Positions 9,723 through 18,207 of a stretch of 64,000 nucleotides of DNA are shown here, in pieces. The DNA is taken from NCBI GenBank assembly GCA_900753315.1, contig CAADYP010000018.1:1-64000 (forward strand). Direction: 5' to 3'. The translations under genes were made by a program, and so were the position numbers. This DNA comes from Clostridia bacterium (GTDB lineage: Bacteria > Bacillota > Clostridia > Christensenellales > UBA1242). Position 1 is the first letter of the stretch, and the number at the start of each line of letters is the position of its first letter. The notes under the pieces are model-generated. The model was not told where the DNA came from. It worked only from the letters and a program-made list of their open reading frames with translations, and searched no databases.

Positions 9723-11885
9723 CTATTCGTCATCGTCTTTATTGTCGATATGGAGCACTCTTTCTTTTATTTCTTGGGTTCTTCCTTTATTCCAGAAGTT
9801 TGTTCCAATATATCCGCACGTTCTGCGAGCAACATTAAGTGTGGCATGATCACGATTTCCACAATTTGGACAATACCATTCTAAATTATCATCAATCAAA
9901 ATTTCTCCTGTATATCCGCATTTTTGACAATAATCTGACTTTGTATTGAGTTCGGCATACATAATGTTGTCATAAATAAATTTAATAATTTGCAAAACAA
10001 CTTCCAAATTGTTTTGGAGGTTTAGCGTTTCAACATAAGAAATTGCACCGCCAGGGCTTAATCTTTGAAATTCACTTTCAAGTTTCAATTTTGAAAATGC
10101 ATCAATTTCTTCAAAAACCGGAACATGGTAAGAATTTGTTATGTATCCCCTGTCCGTTATTCCAGGAACCACGCCAAATCTTTTCTTTAAGCATTTAGCA
10201 AATTTGTATGTAGTCGATTCAATAGGTGTTCCATAAACACTGTAATCAATATTTTCCGCATCCTTCCAAATTTTGCATACATCATTCATCTTTTGCATCA
10301 CTTGCATTGCAAATTCTTTACCTTTTCCGTTGTCCGTGTGACTATGTCCCGTCATATACTTTACGCATTCATACAAGCCCGCATATCCTAGAGAAATTGT
10401 AGAGTAACCACCATGCAACAATTTGTGAATACTTTCACCCTTGCCAAGTCTAGCCAAGGCACCATGTTGCCACAAAATTGGAGCAACATCACTTATTGCC
10501 TTCGCAAGGCGCTCATGTCTTATTTGAAGAGCTTTATGACAAAGCTCCAATCTTTCATCATAAATTTGCCAGAATTTTTCAAAATCACCATCAGAGGAAA
10601 GCGCCACGTCAACCAAATTTATAGTTACAACTCCTTGGTTAAATCTTCCGTAATATTTTGGTTTCCCCGTCTCCGGATCAACATATGGAGTAAGGAATGA
10701 ACGACAACCCATACAAGGATAGCAATTTCCATTTCCATTCTTGTCAATTTTGAGTTCTTTCATTTTCTTTTCTGAAATATAATCAGGAACCATTCTCTTT
10801 GCTGTGCATTCTGCAGCAAGTCTTGTCAAATACCAATATTTGCTGTCTTCATGAATATTGTCTTCTTCCAAAACATATAAAAGTTTTGGAAATGCAGGCG
10901 TTATATAAACACCTTTTTCATTTTTCATTCCTTGAATTCTCTGTTTCAAGAATTCTTCAATAATCATTGCAAGTTCTTCTTTGTATTCATCAGTTTCTCC
11001 CAAATACATGCAAACGCTCAAAAATGGTGCTTGACCATTTGTTGTTGTCATAGAATTTACTTGATATTGGAAAGTTTGAACACCATCTCTTACTTCTTTT
11101 GCAACATCTTCACGAGCAAATTGCTCACATTGTTCTGGAGTAAGCTTTCTTTCTTTATATTTCTCTAAATACTTATTGTAACTGTCTCTAACAAAAGGTG
11201 CCAAATGCGTCAAAGTAACAGTTGCCCCACCATATTGGCTTGAAGAAACCGCAGTAATAATTTGTGTGGCAATTGTCATTGCGGTCAAAAATTTATGTGG
11301 TTTTTCAATCATAACACCATTTATGTTTGTTCCGTTTTGCAACATATCTTCAAGATTGATTAAGTCGCAGTTATGCAAAGCATTTTGTGCAAAATAATCA
11401 GCATCATGAAAATGAATAATGCCTGCATCATGTGCTTTTACTATATCTTCTGGCAACAAAAATCTTCTTGTTATATCCGTGCTTGTAATACCTGCCAAAT
11501 AATCTCTTTGGGTTGTAACAATTTTGGCGTTTTTATTGGAATTTTCTGTGTTCCAATATTCACTTTCACCATCAATCAACTCTTTAATAGATTGGTCAGT
11601 CGTATTTGCCTTTCTTACTAAAGCACGCTTATATCTATAAATTATGTATTTTTTTGCTAGGTCATAATGTTTGAAAGACATAAGTTGTTCTTCAATAATA
11701 TCTTGAATATCTTCAACCAAAAGTCTTTCTTTTTTCAAATTTTCTATGTATTCCAAAATCAACTTTATTTCTTTTTTTGTTGCCCTTTCTTTGGGTTTTA
11801 CTTCTTCGTTAGCTTTGCCGATTGCAATCTCAATTTTGTTTGGGTCATAATCAACAATAGTTCCGTTTCTTTTGATAACTTGCAT
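9723..11885 (-). CDS. nrdD: Anaerobic ribonucleoside-triphosphate reductase
   Basis: The 720-aa protein begins with an ATP-cone regulatory domain (residues 1-90, start MQVIKRNGTIVDYD). The large glycyl-radical barrel follows. Near the C-terminus are a zinc site with two CxxC pairs (CQKCGYTG and CPNCGNRD) and the radical loop RRTCGYIG, whose Gly is the predicted radical position. It reduces NTPs to dNTPs without oxygen. It heads an operon with nrdG and dut, with a GGAGGAG ribosome site. Two NrdR-box-like palindromes lie upstream. It is complete and of usual length, and it supports an anaerobic lifestyle. Confidence 0.96.
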   Translation of the reverse strand: MQVIKRNGTIVDYDPNKIEIAIGKANEEVKPKERATKKEIKLILEYIENLKKERLLVEDIQDIIEEQLMSFKHYDLAKKYIIYRYKRALVRKANTTDQSIKELIDGESEYWNTENSNKNAKIVTTQRDYLAGITSTDITRRFLLPEDIVKAHDAGIIHFHDADYFAQNALHNCDLINLEDMLQNGTNINGVMIEKPHKFLTAMTIATQIITAVSSSQYGGATVTLTHLAPFVRDSYNKYLEKYKERKLTPEQCEQFAREDVAKEVRDGVQTFQYQVNSMTTTNGQAPFLSVCMYLGETDEYKEELAMIIEEFLKQRIQGMKNEKGVYITPAFPKLLYVLEEDNIHEDSKYWYLTRLAAECTAKRMVPDYISEKKMKELKIDKNGNGNCYPCMGCRSFLTPYVDPETGKPKYYGRFNQGVVTINLVDVALSSDGDFEKFWQIYDERLELCHKALQIRHERLAKAISDVAPILWQHGALARLGKGESIHKLLHGGYSTISLGYAGLYECVKYMTGHSHTDNGKGKEFAMQVMQKMNDVCKIWKDAENIDYSVYGTPIESTTYKFAKCLKKRFGVVPGITDRGYITNSYHVPVFEEIDAFSKLKLESEFQRLSPGGAISYVETLNLQNNLEVVLQIIKFIYDNIMYAELNTKSDYCQKCGYTGEILIDDNLEWYCPNCGNRDHATLNVARRTCGYIGTNFWNKGRTQEIKERVLHIDNKDDDE

Positions 11886-11925
11886 AACTCCTCCCTTCTA
11901 ATCTCCAGTTTACTCAATATCAATT

Positions 11926-11973
11926 TTACAGCATATGTTGTGCTAAAGTCAACTAAAAATAACTATATATGGT
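11926..11973 (-). promoter_or_regulatory. Candidate pair of NrdR boxes upstream of nrdD
   Basis: Two AT-centred palindromes lie upstream of the nrdD start: CAGCATATGTTG (around 11934) and ACTATATATGGT (11962-11973). Their centres are 33 bp apart. NrdR boxes (consensus near ACACTATATATAGTGT) usually come in pairs about three helical turns apart. The match is partial. Confidence 0.4.
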
Positions 11974-12173
11974 ATTTTTTATAAAATTCACACATTTCGC
12001 TCGATTTAAAAAATTTTTCAATATTTTCTCAAATACTCAATCTCTTTTGTAATCGCAAGTGTTGTTATAAATTTATAACTTTAAGAAAAATTTTGATTTT
12101 TTATCATATCTATTCGCAAAAATTTTGACTCTCTAAAATGATAAAATTCACATCTCAAACATATACAAAAAAG

Positions 12174-12205
12174 AAAAAGATTTGAATCTAATCTCAAACC
12201 TTTTT
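12174..12205 (-). terminator. Terminator of the rhodanese-TtcA gene
   Basis: AAAAAGGTTTGA pairs with TCAAATCTTTTT (one G-U pair) over an 8-nt loop, 13 bp past the stop on the minus strand, and is followed by a T-rich stretch. Confidence 0.75.
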
Positions 12206-12217
12206 GCTTAAAATTTA

Positions 12218-13369
12218 TTAATTGTAATCATCCAAAAAATGATGTCTTACATTGTTTTTGTCTTTATATGCAATCACCGTACTCAAATTAACATTTTCGA
12301 CACTCTTGAAAATGTTCCCTTCTATTTGTGGATCTTCTTGTTTTAAAGTTTTTATCAATTCTTTTACTTTTTTGCGCTTCGAACCAGTGTTTGAATCAGC
12401 ATTTACCAAACAAGACTCGCTTGAACATGTATCCGTAAATTTGCAAGCGCATTGAATAAAATACAAGTCGTTGTAATTTCTCCATGCCTTGATATCATCT
12501 TCTCGAATGAAATACATGGGTCTAATAAGTTCCATTCCTTCAAAATTTGCGCTATGCAACTTTGGCATCATAGTTTGGACTTGTGCACCATAGAGCATCC
12601 CCATCAAAATTGTTTCTATAACATCGTCATAATGATGCCCTAGAGCGATTTTGTTGCACCCCAATTCTTTCGCTTTGTTGTAGAGATGTCCACGTCTCAT
12701 TCTGGCACAAATATAGCAAGGATATTTTTCGATATTAAAAACATTTTCAAAAATGTTTGTTTCAAAAATTGTGATTGGTATGTTCAAATTTTTTGCATTA
12801 TATTCGATTATTTCTCTGTTTGCAGGGCTGTAACCAGGGTCCATAACAAGAAACACAACTTCAAACGGAAATTTGTTGTGGGCTTTCAATTCTTGAAATA
12901 ATTTTGCCATCAGCATACTATCTTTTCCGCCCGAAATACAAACAGCAATTTTATCATTTGGCTGAATCATATCATAAGCATTTATCGCTTTCACAAATTT
13001 GCTAAAAAGAGACTTTCTAAATTTTTTTCTTATGCTTTCTTCAACATTATTTGCGACATTATTTGTCCCAGCATCATAAATATGTGCCTTTAGCCATGCC
13101 AAATAACCGCCTTTAAGATTGTATGCCTTAAAACCAGCGTTATTCAATTCTTCTACAACTTCTTCGCTCAATATTCCACTCTTGCAACAAATATATAATT
13201 CTTTTTTTTCGTTAAACTTCTTTACCCTTTCAACAACTTCATTCTGTGGGATGTTTATTGAGCCTGGAATATGTCCATACTCAAAAGAAACCGCATCCCT
13301 AATGTCAATAATAACAAAGTCGTCACGATTTTTATATTTCAATTCTTCAAAATCAATTTCATTTCCCAT
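12218..13369 (-). CDS. Rhodanese-TtcA fusion, predicted tRNA sulfur-transfer protein
   Basis: The 383-aa protein joins two domains. Residues about 5-95 are a rhodanese (single-domain sulfurtransferase) with active-site loop CCKSGILS and Cys62 as the likely persulfide carrier. Residues about 115-370 are a PP-loop ATPase of the TtcA/TtuA family, with SGGKDS at 146-151, a CxxC pair (C218, C221) in CYICARMRRGH, and further Cys in QCACKFTDTC that could complete an Fe-S site. TtcA makes 2-thiocytidine in tRNA. A fused rhodanese would supply sulfur in cis (inference). The start is ATG 13369, 9 nt after GGAG; the frame also opens at a TTG at 13384. It is monocistronic with its own terminator. Confidence 0.85.
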   Translation of the reverse strand: MGNEIDFEELKYKNRDDFVIIDIRDAVSFEYGHIPGSINIPQNEVVERVKKFNEKKELYICCKSGILSEEVVEELNNAGFKAYNLKGGYLAWLKAHIYDAGTNNVANNVEESIRKKFRKSLFSKFVKAINAYDMIQPNDKIAVCISGGKDSMLMAKLFQELKAHNKFPFEVVFLVMDPGYSPANREIIEYNAKNLNIPITIFETNIFENVFNIEKYPCYICARMRRGHLYNKAKELGCNKIALGHHYDDVIETILMGMLYGAQVQTMMPKLHSANFEGMELIRPMYFIREDDIKAWRNYNDLYFIQCACKFTDTCSSESCLVNADSNTGSKRKKVKELIKTLKQEDPQIEGNIFKSVENVNLSTVIAYKDKNNVRHHFLDDYN

Positions 13370-13571
13370 ATTATAAGTCTCCAAATTTATTTACAGAAGA
13401 TTATAACATATAATAGTGAAAAAACAAAGCCTAAAAAAGATTTTGACAACAAGTAATGCATTCACAAAAATAAAGACGAAATATGTCATACCAGTTTTGT
13501 TTTATGATAAACATTGAAATATTTTTGATTTGTAAATAGTTTGTGATACACTATATATTAAAAGGAAAAAT

Positions 13572-14495
13572 ATGCAACAATACAACAGATTAAACGAATA
13601 TCTCAAAAACAAACTCGGTGGAAGAACCCTCAAAATCTGCATAGATGGTGGCTTTACGTGTCCAAATCGTGATGGAAAATGTGGAGTTGGTGGATGCATT
13701 TTCTGCGGAGAAAAAGGTTCTGGAGAAAACACTAAAAACGGCGCCATTAAAGCACAAGTGAAAAACCACTTGGCAAGTTATAGGGGGAAACGAGCAGAAA
13801 AATTTGTTGCTTATTTTCAAAATTTTACAAACACTTATGCACCTATAAATATATTGAAAAAACGCTATGACGAAGCGCTCTGCGACAAAAAAATTGTTGC
13901 ACTCGCAATCGCTACAAGACCTGACTGCATAAACCAACAAGTCATCAACCTTTTAAAAACTTATAAAGACACAGGGCTCTATGTTTGGGTCGAACTTGGG
14001 CTTCAAACAGTTAATGAAGAAGTTGGGAAGATTATCAATCGCGGATATACAAATCAGGATTTTGTTGATGCCGTCAACCTTCTTAATGCGGGAGGAATTG
14101 ATGTTTGCACTCATATTATGATTGGCCTTCCTGGCGAAAAAGAAAAAGACATTGACGACATAATCAATTTTGTCAACCAACAAAAAATTTGCGGCATAAA
14201 ATTGCATTCAACTTACGTTATTCGTAGCACAAAACTTGCCCAAATGTATGAAAACGGTCAATACTCTCCCATTGAGAAGGAAGAATATATAAACAAAGTG
14301 ATATACATCCTTACAAGATTAAGACCAGATATTGTAATCCATCGAATAACTGGCGATGCGCCAAAAGATCTGTTGATCGCTCCAAGTTGGAGTACACATA
14401 AAAAACTCGTTTTAAACGCTGTTGATAATATAATGAAAAATAACAATTTATATCAAGGAATGTTTTATAGGAATCTCTCTACGATAAGATTCTAA
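13572..14495 (+). CDS. YhcC/TIGR01212-type radical SAM protein
   Basis: The 307-aa protein matches the YhcC-like radical-SAM family: GGRTLKICIDGGFTCPNRDG at residues 16-35, then a Cys-rich loop with C37, C42 and C45 (GGCIFCGEKGSGE). Later motifs include WVELGLQTVNEE and HIMIGLPGEKEKDI, typical of the barrel. The biochemical role of this family was not settled as far as I know. The start ATG has AAAGGAAAAAT in front. It is the only gene of its unit and is divergent from the rhodanese-TtcA gene. Confidence 0.85.
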   Translation: MQQYNRLNEYLKNKLGGRTLKICIDGGFTCPNRDGKCGVGGCIFCGEKGSGENTKNGAIKAQVKNHLASYRGKRAEKFVAYFQNFTNTYAPINILKKRYDEALCDKKIVALAIATRPDCINQQVINLLKTYKDTGLYVWVELGLQTVNEEVGKIINRGYTNQDFVDAVNLLNAGGIDVCTHIMIGLPGEKEKDIDDIINFVNQQKICGIKLHSTYVIRSTKLAQMYENGQYSPIEKEEYINKVIYILTRLRPDIVIHRITGDAPKDLLIAPSWSTHKKLVLNAVDNIMKNNNLYQGMFYRNLSTIRF

Positions 14496-14584
14496 TTTAA
14501 TAATGTTTTCTGTCATCTATATTTTTTAATATATAAATTATAATGTTGATTTATATAGTTTTTTTCTATACATCAAAACAACAA

Positions 14585-14617
14585 AAAATGCGAACCAAAA
14601 GTTTCGGTTCGCATTTG
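14585..14617 (-). terminator. Terminator of tRNA-Ser(GCU)
   Basis: ATGCGAACC pairs with GGTTCGCAT over a 9-nt loop, followed by a T-run on the minus strand. It begins directly after the tRNA CCA end. Confidence 0.9.
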
Positions 14618-14708
14618 TGGCGGAGAGTGAGAGATTCGAACTCTCGCGGCCTTTTACAACCCTACTCCCTTAGCAGGGGAGCCTCTTCGACCTCTTGAGT
14701 AACTCTCC
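14618..14708 (-). tRNA. tRNA-Ser (anticodon GCU)
   Basis: On the minus strand the 91-nt sequence starts GGAGAGTTACTC and ends CTCTCCGCCA with an encoded CCA. The anticodon stem CTCCC/GGGAG holds the loop CTGCTAA, giving anticodon GCT (reads AGC/AGU). The long variable arm is class II, as expected for serine, and the T-arm GAGAG-TTCGAAT-CTCTC is intact. Confidence 0.95.
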
Positions 14709-14850
14709 AAACCATGCAAATATATTTGCGGTATTATAATACCACATTCTTATTTGCATTGTCAACATATTTATAATAACTGATTTTTAAGAATTTACAA
14801 ACTCTAAATTCTTTCCATATTAAGTGTATATATTTATGTTTTTATAACCA

Positions 14851-15393
14851 TTAAAATTCTTCGTTATACACTTCGAAGTATGATTTTGGATGGTTACATA
14901 CAGGGCATACTTCTGGAGCAGAATCACCAACATGAACATGTCCACAATTTCTACATATCCACATTTTCTTTTCAGACTTTTTAAACACTTTCCCTTCTTT
15001 TACCAATTCAGCAAGTTTGTTATATCTTTCCTCGTGTCTCTTTTCTATTGCAGCCACACCTTCAAACTTTCTAGCTATTACATCAAATCCCTCTTCTCTT
15101 GCTTCTTCAGCCATCTTTTTATACATAGCTGTCCATTCTCCATGTTCACCAGCTGCAGCATCAAGCAAATTTGCATATGTGTCAGGTATATTGCCATCAT
15201 GCAATTCTTTAAACCATAATTTTGCATGCTCTTTTTCATTATCTGCTGTTTCTGTAAAAATAGCTGCAATTTGTTCAAATCCATCTTTCTTTGCTTTTGA
15301 TGCATAGAATGTATATTTGTTTCTAGCTTGGCTTTCGCCAGCAAATGCATCCATAAGATTTTTCTCTGTTTTTGTTCCTTTCAAACTTTTCAT
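14851..15393 (-). CDS. rbr: Rubrerythrin
   Basis: The 180-aa protein has an N-terminal ferritin-like diiron four-helix domain (FAGESQARNKYTFYA at residues about 14-28, and EKEHAKLWF and EKRHEERY carrying further ligands). A C-terminal rubredoxin-like Fe(Cys)4 domain has CRNCGH and CPVCNHP. Rubrerythrins reduce hydrogen peroxide in anaerobes. It is transcribed alone from a consensus-like promoter at 15422-15451 and has a GGAGG site. Confidence 0.96.
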   Translation of the reverse strand: MKSLKGTKTEKNLMDAFAGESQARNKYTFYASKAKKDGFEQIAAIFTETADNEKEHAKLWFKELHDGNIPDTYANLLDAAAGEHGEWTAMYKKMAEEAREEGFDVIARKFEGVAAIEKRHEERYNKLAELVKEGKVFKKSEKKMWICRNCGHVHVGDSAPEVCPVCNHPKSYFEVYNEEF

Positions 15394-15421
15394 TATATAC
15401 CTCCATTAATAGTTTCACTAT

Positions 15422-15451
15422 ATTATATAGAATCAGTCAAACATCTGTCAA
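15422..15451 (-). promoter_or_regulatory. Promoter of rubrerythrin
   Basis: On the minus strand TTGACA (15446-15451) and TATAAT (15422-15427) are separated by 18 bp, about 30 bp upstream of the rbr start. Confidence 0.75.
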
Positions 15452-15505
15452 TCTTTTACTATTAAATTAATTTCTACTTTTTTCAATAAGAAATTTATTT
15501 TAAAA

Positions 15506-15521
15506 TGTTTCACGTGAAACA
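15506..15521. other. parS site 1
   Basis: TGTTTCACGTGAAACA is a perfect match to the 16-bp bacterial parS consensus bound by ParB/Spo0J. It lies 136 bp downstream of the parB stop. Confidence 0.95.
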
Positions 15522-15623
15522 TTTTAGCCTGTTAAATTTATATGTAATTTTGCTATAAATAAGCAAAATTTAATAGCGCGGTTCGTAATAACAAATATAT
15601 TTGGCAAAAACTTAATAAAAAAA

Positions 15624-15639
15624 TGTTTCACGTGAAACA
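15624..15639. other. parS site 2, embedded in a terminator-like palindrome
   Basis: A second perfect TGTTTCACGTGAAACA lies 118 bp from the first and 17 bp past the parB stop. It is flanked by A7 and T7, so the whole 30-bp palindrome (15617-15646) also has the form of an intrinsic terminator for parB. parS spreading of ParB and transcript ending may therefore share one site (inference). Confidence 0.93.
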
Positions 15640-15656
15640 TTTTTTTATTTCAAATA

Positions 15657-16595
15657 TTATTTATGTCTTTTATTATAATTTTGTAAGTCTTGTAATGTCA
15701 TTTCTTTTTTATTTAACAATTCAAGTAATTCTGCTATTCTATCAAGATCATCTCTTGTATAATAATCAATATAAATTCTGCCTTTACTGTCATTACCGAT
15801 TGCAGATACCTTTGTAGCAAAAGTTTTTTGCATTTGATTTATCAATTCTTTGAGTTCAAGAGATTGTTCTTCTTTCACTACAACCTTTTTTGTTGGATTT
15901 GTATATGCTTTTACTGCTTTTTCAAGGTCTCTTACGCTCAAATTCTTTGAAACAACCATTTGCGCCAGTCTAATTTGCTCTTTTGGATCTTCTATAACAA
16001 CTAAACACCTAGCATGTCCAGAGGAAATCTTACCTTTCTCAACCATTTCCATAACATCTGGATAAAGAGATAACAAACGCAATGTATTTGCAACATTTGA
16101 ACGACTCTTACCAATTCTGTCAGAAACAGTTTCTTGAGTAAGCCCATATTCATCCATCAATTCTTTAATAGCTTTTGCCGCTTCAATTGGATTCAAATCC
16201 TCTCTTTGCAAGTTTTCAATAATACTAATTTCTTTAATCTGTTTATCGGTATAATTCTTAATAACAGCAGGAACAGTCTTAAGTCCACAAATGTTGGCAG
16301 CTCTCCATCTTCTTTCGCCAGCGATAATAAGATATTGCCCATCAGGTTGCTGGTTAAGAACTATAGGTTGAACAATCCCATGCACTTTAATTGAGGCTGC
16401 GAGTTCATTTAAAGCATCTTGATCAAAATTTTTACGTGGTTGATTTGGATTTGGCTTAATTTTATTTATGTCAATTTCCAAAACGCCAGTATCATTCCCT
16501 TTCTTTTGAGTAGTTATGTTTTTATAATTATCATTATTATCAAAAGCTCCAAACAAGGCTTCAAGCCCTCTGCCCAAACCTTTATTATTATTCAT
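15657..16595 (-). CDS. parB: Chromosome partitioning protein ParB/Spo0J
   Basis: The 312-aa protein begins MNNNKGLGRGLEALFG, a ParA-stimulating N-terminus. A ParB/sulfiredoxin CTPase domain follows with NPNQPRKNFD and the motif GERRWRAA, then the HTH that reads parS (LTQETVSDRIGKSRSNVANTLRLL). The C-terminal dimerisation region contains KGRIYIDYYTRDDLDRI. ParB loads on parS and organises the origin with ParA and SMC. Its start overlaps the parA end by 8 bp. It is the last gene of the jag-mnmE-mnmG-rsmG-parA-parB operon. Confidence 0.96.
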   Translation of the reverse strand: MNNNKGLGRGLEALFGAFDNNDNYKNITTQKKGNDTGVLEIDINKIKPNPNQPRKNFDQDALNELAASIKVHGIVQPIVLNQQPDGQYLIIAGERRWRAANICGLKTVPAVIKNYTDKQIKEISIIENLQREDLNPIEAAKAIKELMDEYGLTQETVSDRIGKSRSNVANTLRLLSLYPDVMEMVEKGKISSGHARCLVVIEDPKEQIRLAQMVVSKNLSVRDLEKAVKAYTNPTKKVVVKEEQSLELKELINQMQKTFATKVSAIGNDSKGRIYIDYYTRDDLDRIAELLELLNKKEMTLQDLQNYNKRHK

Positions 16596-17412
16596 CGTTC
16601 TCTCCTTTAAACTTAATCTTTCTCAACTTTGAAATCTTTGTAAATGAAGTATTATTTCTTTTCATAATTTCTTCAGCAAGGCTCAAATATGCTTCTGCAC
16701 CTTTAGAATTAGCATCATACAATGCCACTGGTAATCCATGACTTGGTGCTTCTGCAAGTCTAATATTTCTAGGAATAGTTGTTATATAAACTTTTTTATT
16801 GAAAAATTTTATAATTTCATTACTTACTTGGTTAGTAAAGTTCGATCTCTTATCTTTCATCGTCATAACAACACCTTCAATATCCAAATCTGGATTGAGG
16901 TGATATTTGATAAGACGAATTGTATTCATAAGTTGAGTAATTCCTTCCATTGAGAAAAATTCACATTGCATAGGAATAAGTACACTGTCTGCTGCAGTCA
17001 GTGCATTTACGGTAATAAGTCCCAATGATGGAGGGCAATCAATCAAAATAAAGTCATAACTTACTTTAATTTCATCCAAAATGCGTTTAATAACCTTTTC
17101 ACGCTGTGGAATTTGTATTAGTTCAACTTCTGCACCAGCCAAATCAACAGTTGAAGGAATTATATACAAATTGTCAACGATAGTAGGCTGAATTACATCT
17201 TCATAAGAAGAAGCACCATCAATCAAATCATAAACTGTTTTCAAATCTTTTGTTTTATTTATTCCAACAGCTGTAGTAGCATTACCTTGCGGGTCAATAT
17301 CCAAAATCAAAATTTTTTTACCCATAAGTGCCATGTATGTAGCAACATTTACGCAGGTTGTCGTCTTTCCAACACCACCTTTTTGATTTGCAAAAGCAAT
17401 AATTTTTCCCAT
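16588..17412 (-). CDS. parA: Chromosome partitioning ATPase ParA/Soj
   Basis: The 274-aa deviant-Walker ATPase has Walker A KGGVGKTTTCVN (about 10-21), the A' region LILDIDPQGNATTAVG and DFILIDCPPSLG as Walker B. Soj-type ParA dimers bind DNA non-specifically and are controlled by ParB. The C-terminal extension of about 20 basic residues (TKISKLRKIKFKG) is unremarkable. About 95 bp of AT-rich spacer separates it from rsmG; I see no clear terminator there. Confidence 0.96.
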   Translation of the reverse strand: MGKIIAFANQKGGVGKTTTCVNVATYMALMGKKILILDIDPQGNATTAVGINKTKDLKTVYDLIDGASSYEDVIQPTIVDNLYIIPSTVDLAGAEVELIQIPQREKVIKRILDEIKVSYDFILIDCPPSLGLITVNALTAADSVLIPMQCEFFSMEGITQLMNTIRLIKYHLNPDLDIEGVVMTMKDKRSNFTNQVSNEIIKFFNKKVYITTIPRNIRLAEAPSHGLPVALYDANSKGAEAYLSLAEEIMKRNNTSFTKISKLRKIKFKGENDE

Positions 17413-17507
17413 AATATTTCCCTTTACACAAATTATACATAAAAAAATAAAAAAAATAAAGAAAAAATAAGCAAAATCTATAAATTTTACTTATTTTTAA
17501 CAATATT

Positions 17508-18206
17508 TTAAACAATTGGATTTAATTTTGGTTTGTTTTTATCTCTTGGGTATTTTTGTGGAGTATTTTTTATTTTCTTCAAAATCAATATTTCACGCTC
17601 AAGTTCTTTTTCTGCAATATAATATTTTTCAATCCTTTCAACTTTTGCACCCAAAATTTCAATTGCTTTTTGAGAATCTTTCAACTCTTCTGCCAATTTT
17701 GAAGATTTATATATAATACACACACCACCAACTTTAACAAAAGGAAGCAAATATTCAACCAATGTGTTTAAGGGTGCCACAGCACGAGCGACAGCAACAT
17801 CAAATTTTTCTCTATTGTTTTTTGCAAAATCTTCCGCTCTTGAATGAACTGCATTTGCACCTTCAATGTTTAATTTTTCAATTACGTCATTCAAAAATCC
17901 AATTCTTTTATTCAAAGAATCAACCATAGTAATTTTTAAATCTGGGCGAACAATCTTGAGTGGCAAAGCTGGAAAACCAGCACCACTTCCTATATCTATT
18001 ACTGTTGCATTTTGTGGAAAAAACTTTTCTGGCAAAGCACTATCCAAAAAATGTTTAACTGCAACGTCATCTTCTTCTATTATTGCAGTCAGATTCATAA
18101 CCTTGTTAGTTTCAATAAGCATAGAAAAATATTCTTCAAATTGAACAATTTGAAAATCATTAAGATTAACATTGTATTTTTTAAACAAATCTTTTAAATT
18201 TTTCAT
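17508..18206 (-). CDS. rsmG: 16S rRNA (guanine527-N7)-methyltransferase
   Basis: The 232-aa Rossmann methyltransferase has the SAM-binding loop VIDIGSGAGFPALPLKI (about 71-87) and the family N-terminus with VMNLTAI. It methylates G527 of 16S rRNA. The start is only 1 bp past the mnmG stop, indicating translational coupling. The last 20 residues are a Lys/Pro-rich tail. Confidence 0.95.
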   Translation of the reverse strand: MKNLKDLFKKYNVNLNDFQIVQFEEYFSMLIETNKVMNLTAIIEEDDVAVKHFLDSALPEKFFPQNATVIDIGSGAGFPALPLKIVRPDLKITMVDSLNKRIGFLNDVIEKLNIEGANAVHSRAEDFAKNNREKFDVAVARAVAPLNTLVEYLLPFVKVGGVCIIYKSSKLAEELKDSQKAIEILGAKVERIEKYYIAEKELEREILILKKIKNTPQKYPRDKNKPKLNPIV

Positions 18207-18207
18207 A

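Larger units (their letters stand above)
11886..12217. other. nrdD upstream region
   Basis: About 330 bp of AT-rich sequence between nrdD and the rhodanese-TtcA gene. It contains the candidate NrdR sites at 11926-11973 and the terminator at 12174-12205. I see nothing else supportable in 11980-12170. Confidence 0.5.
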
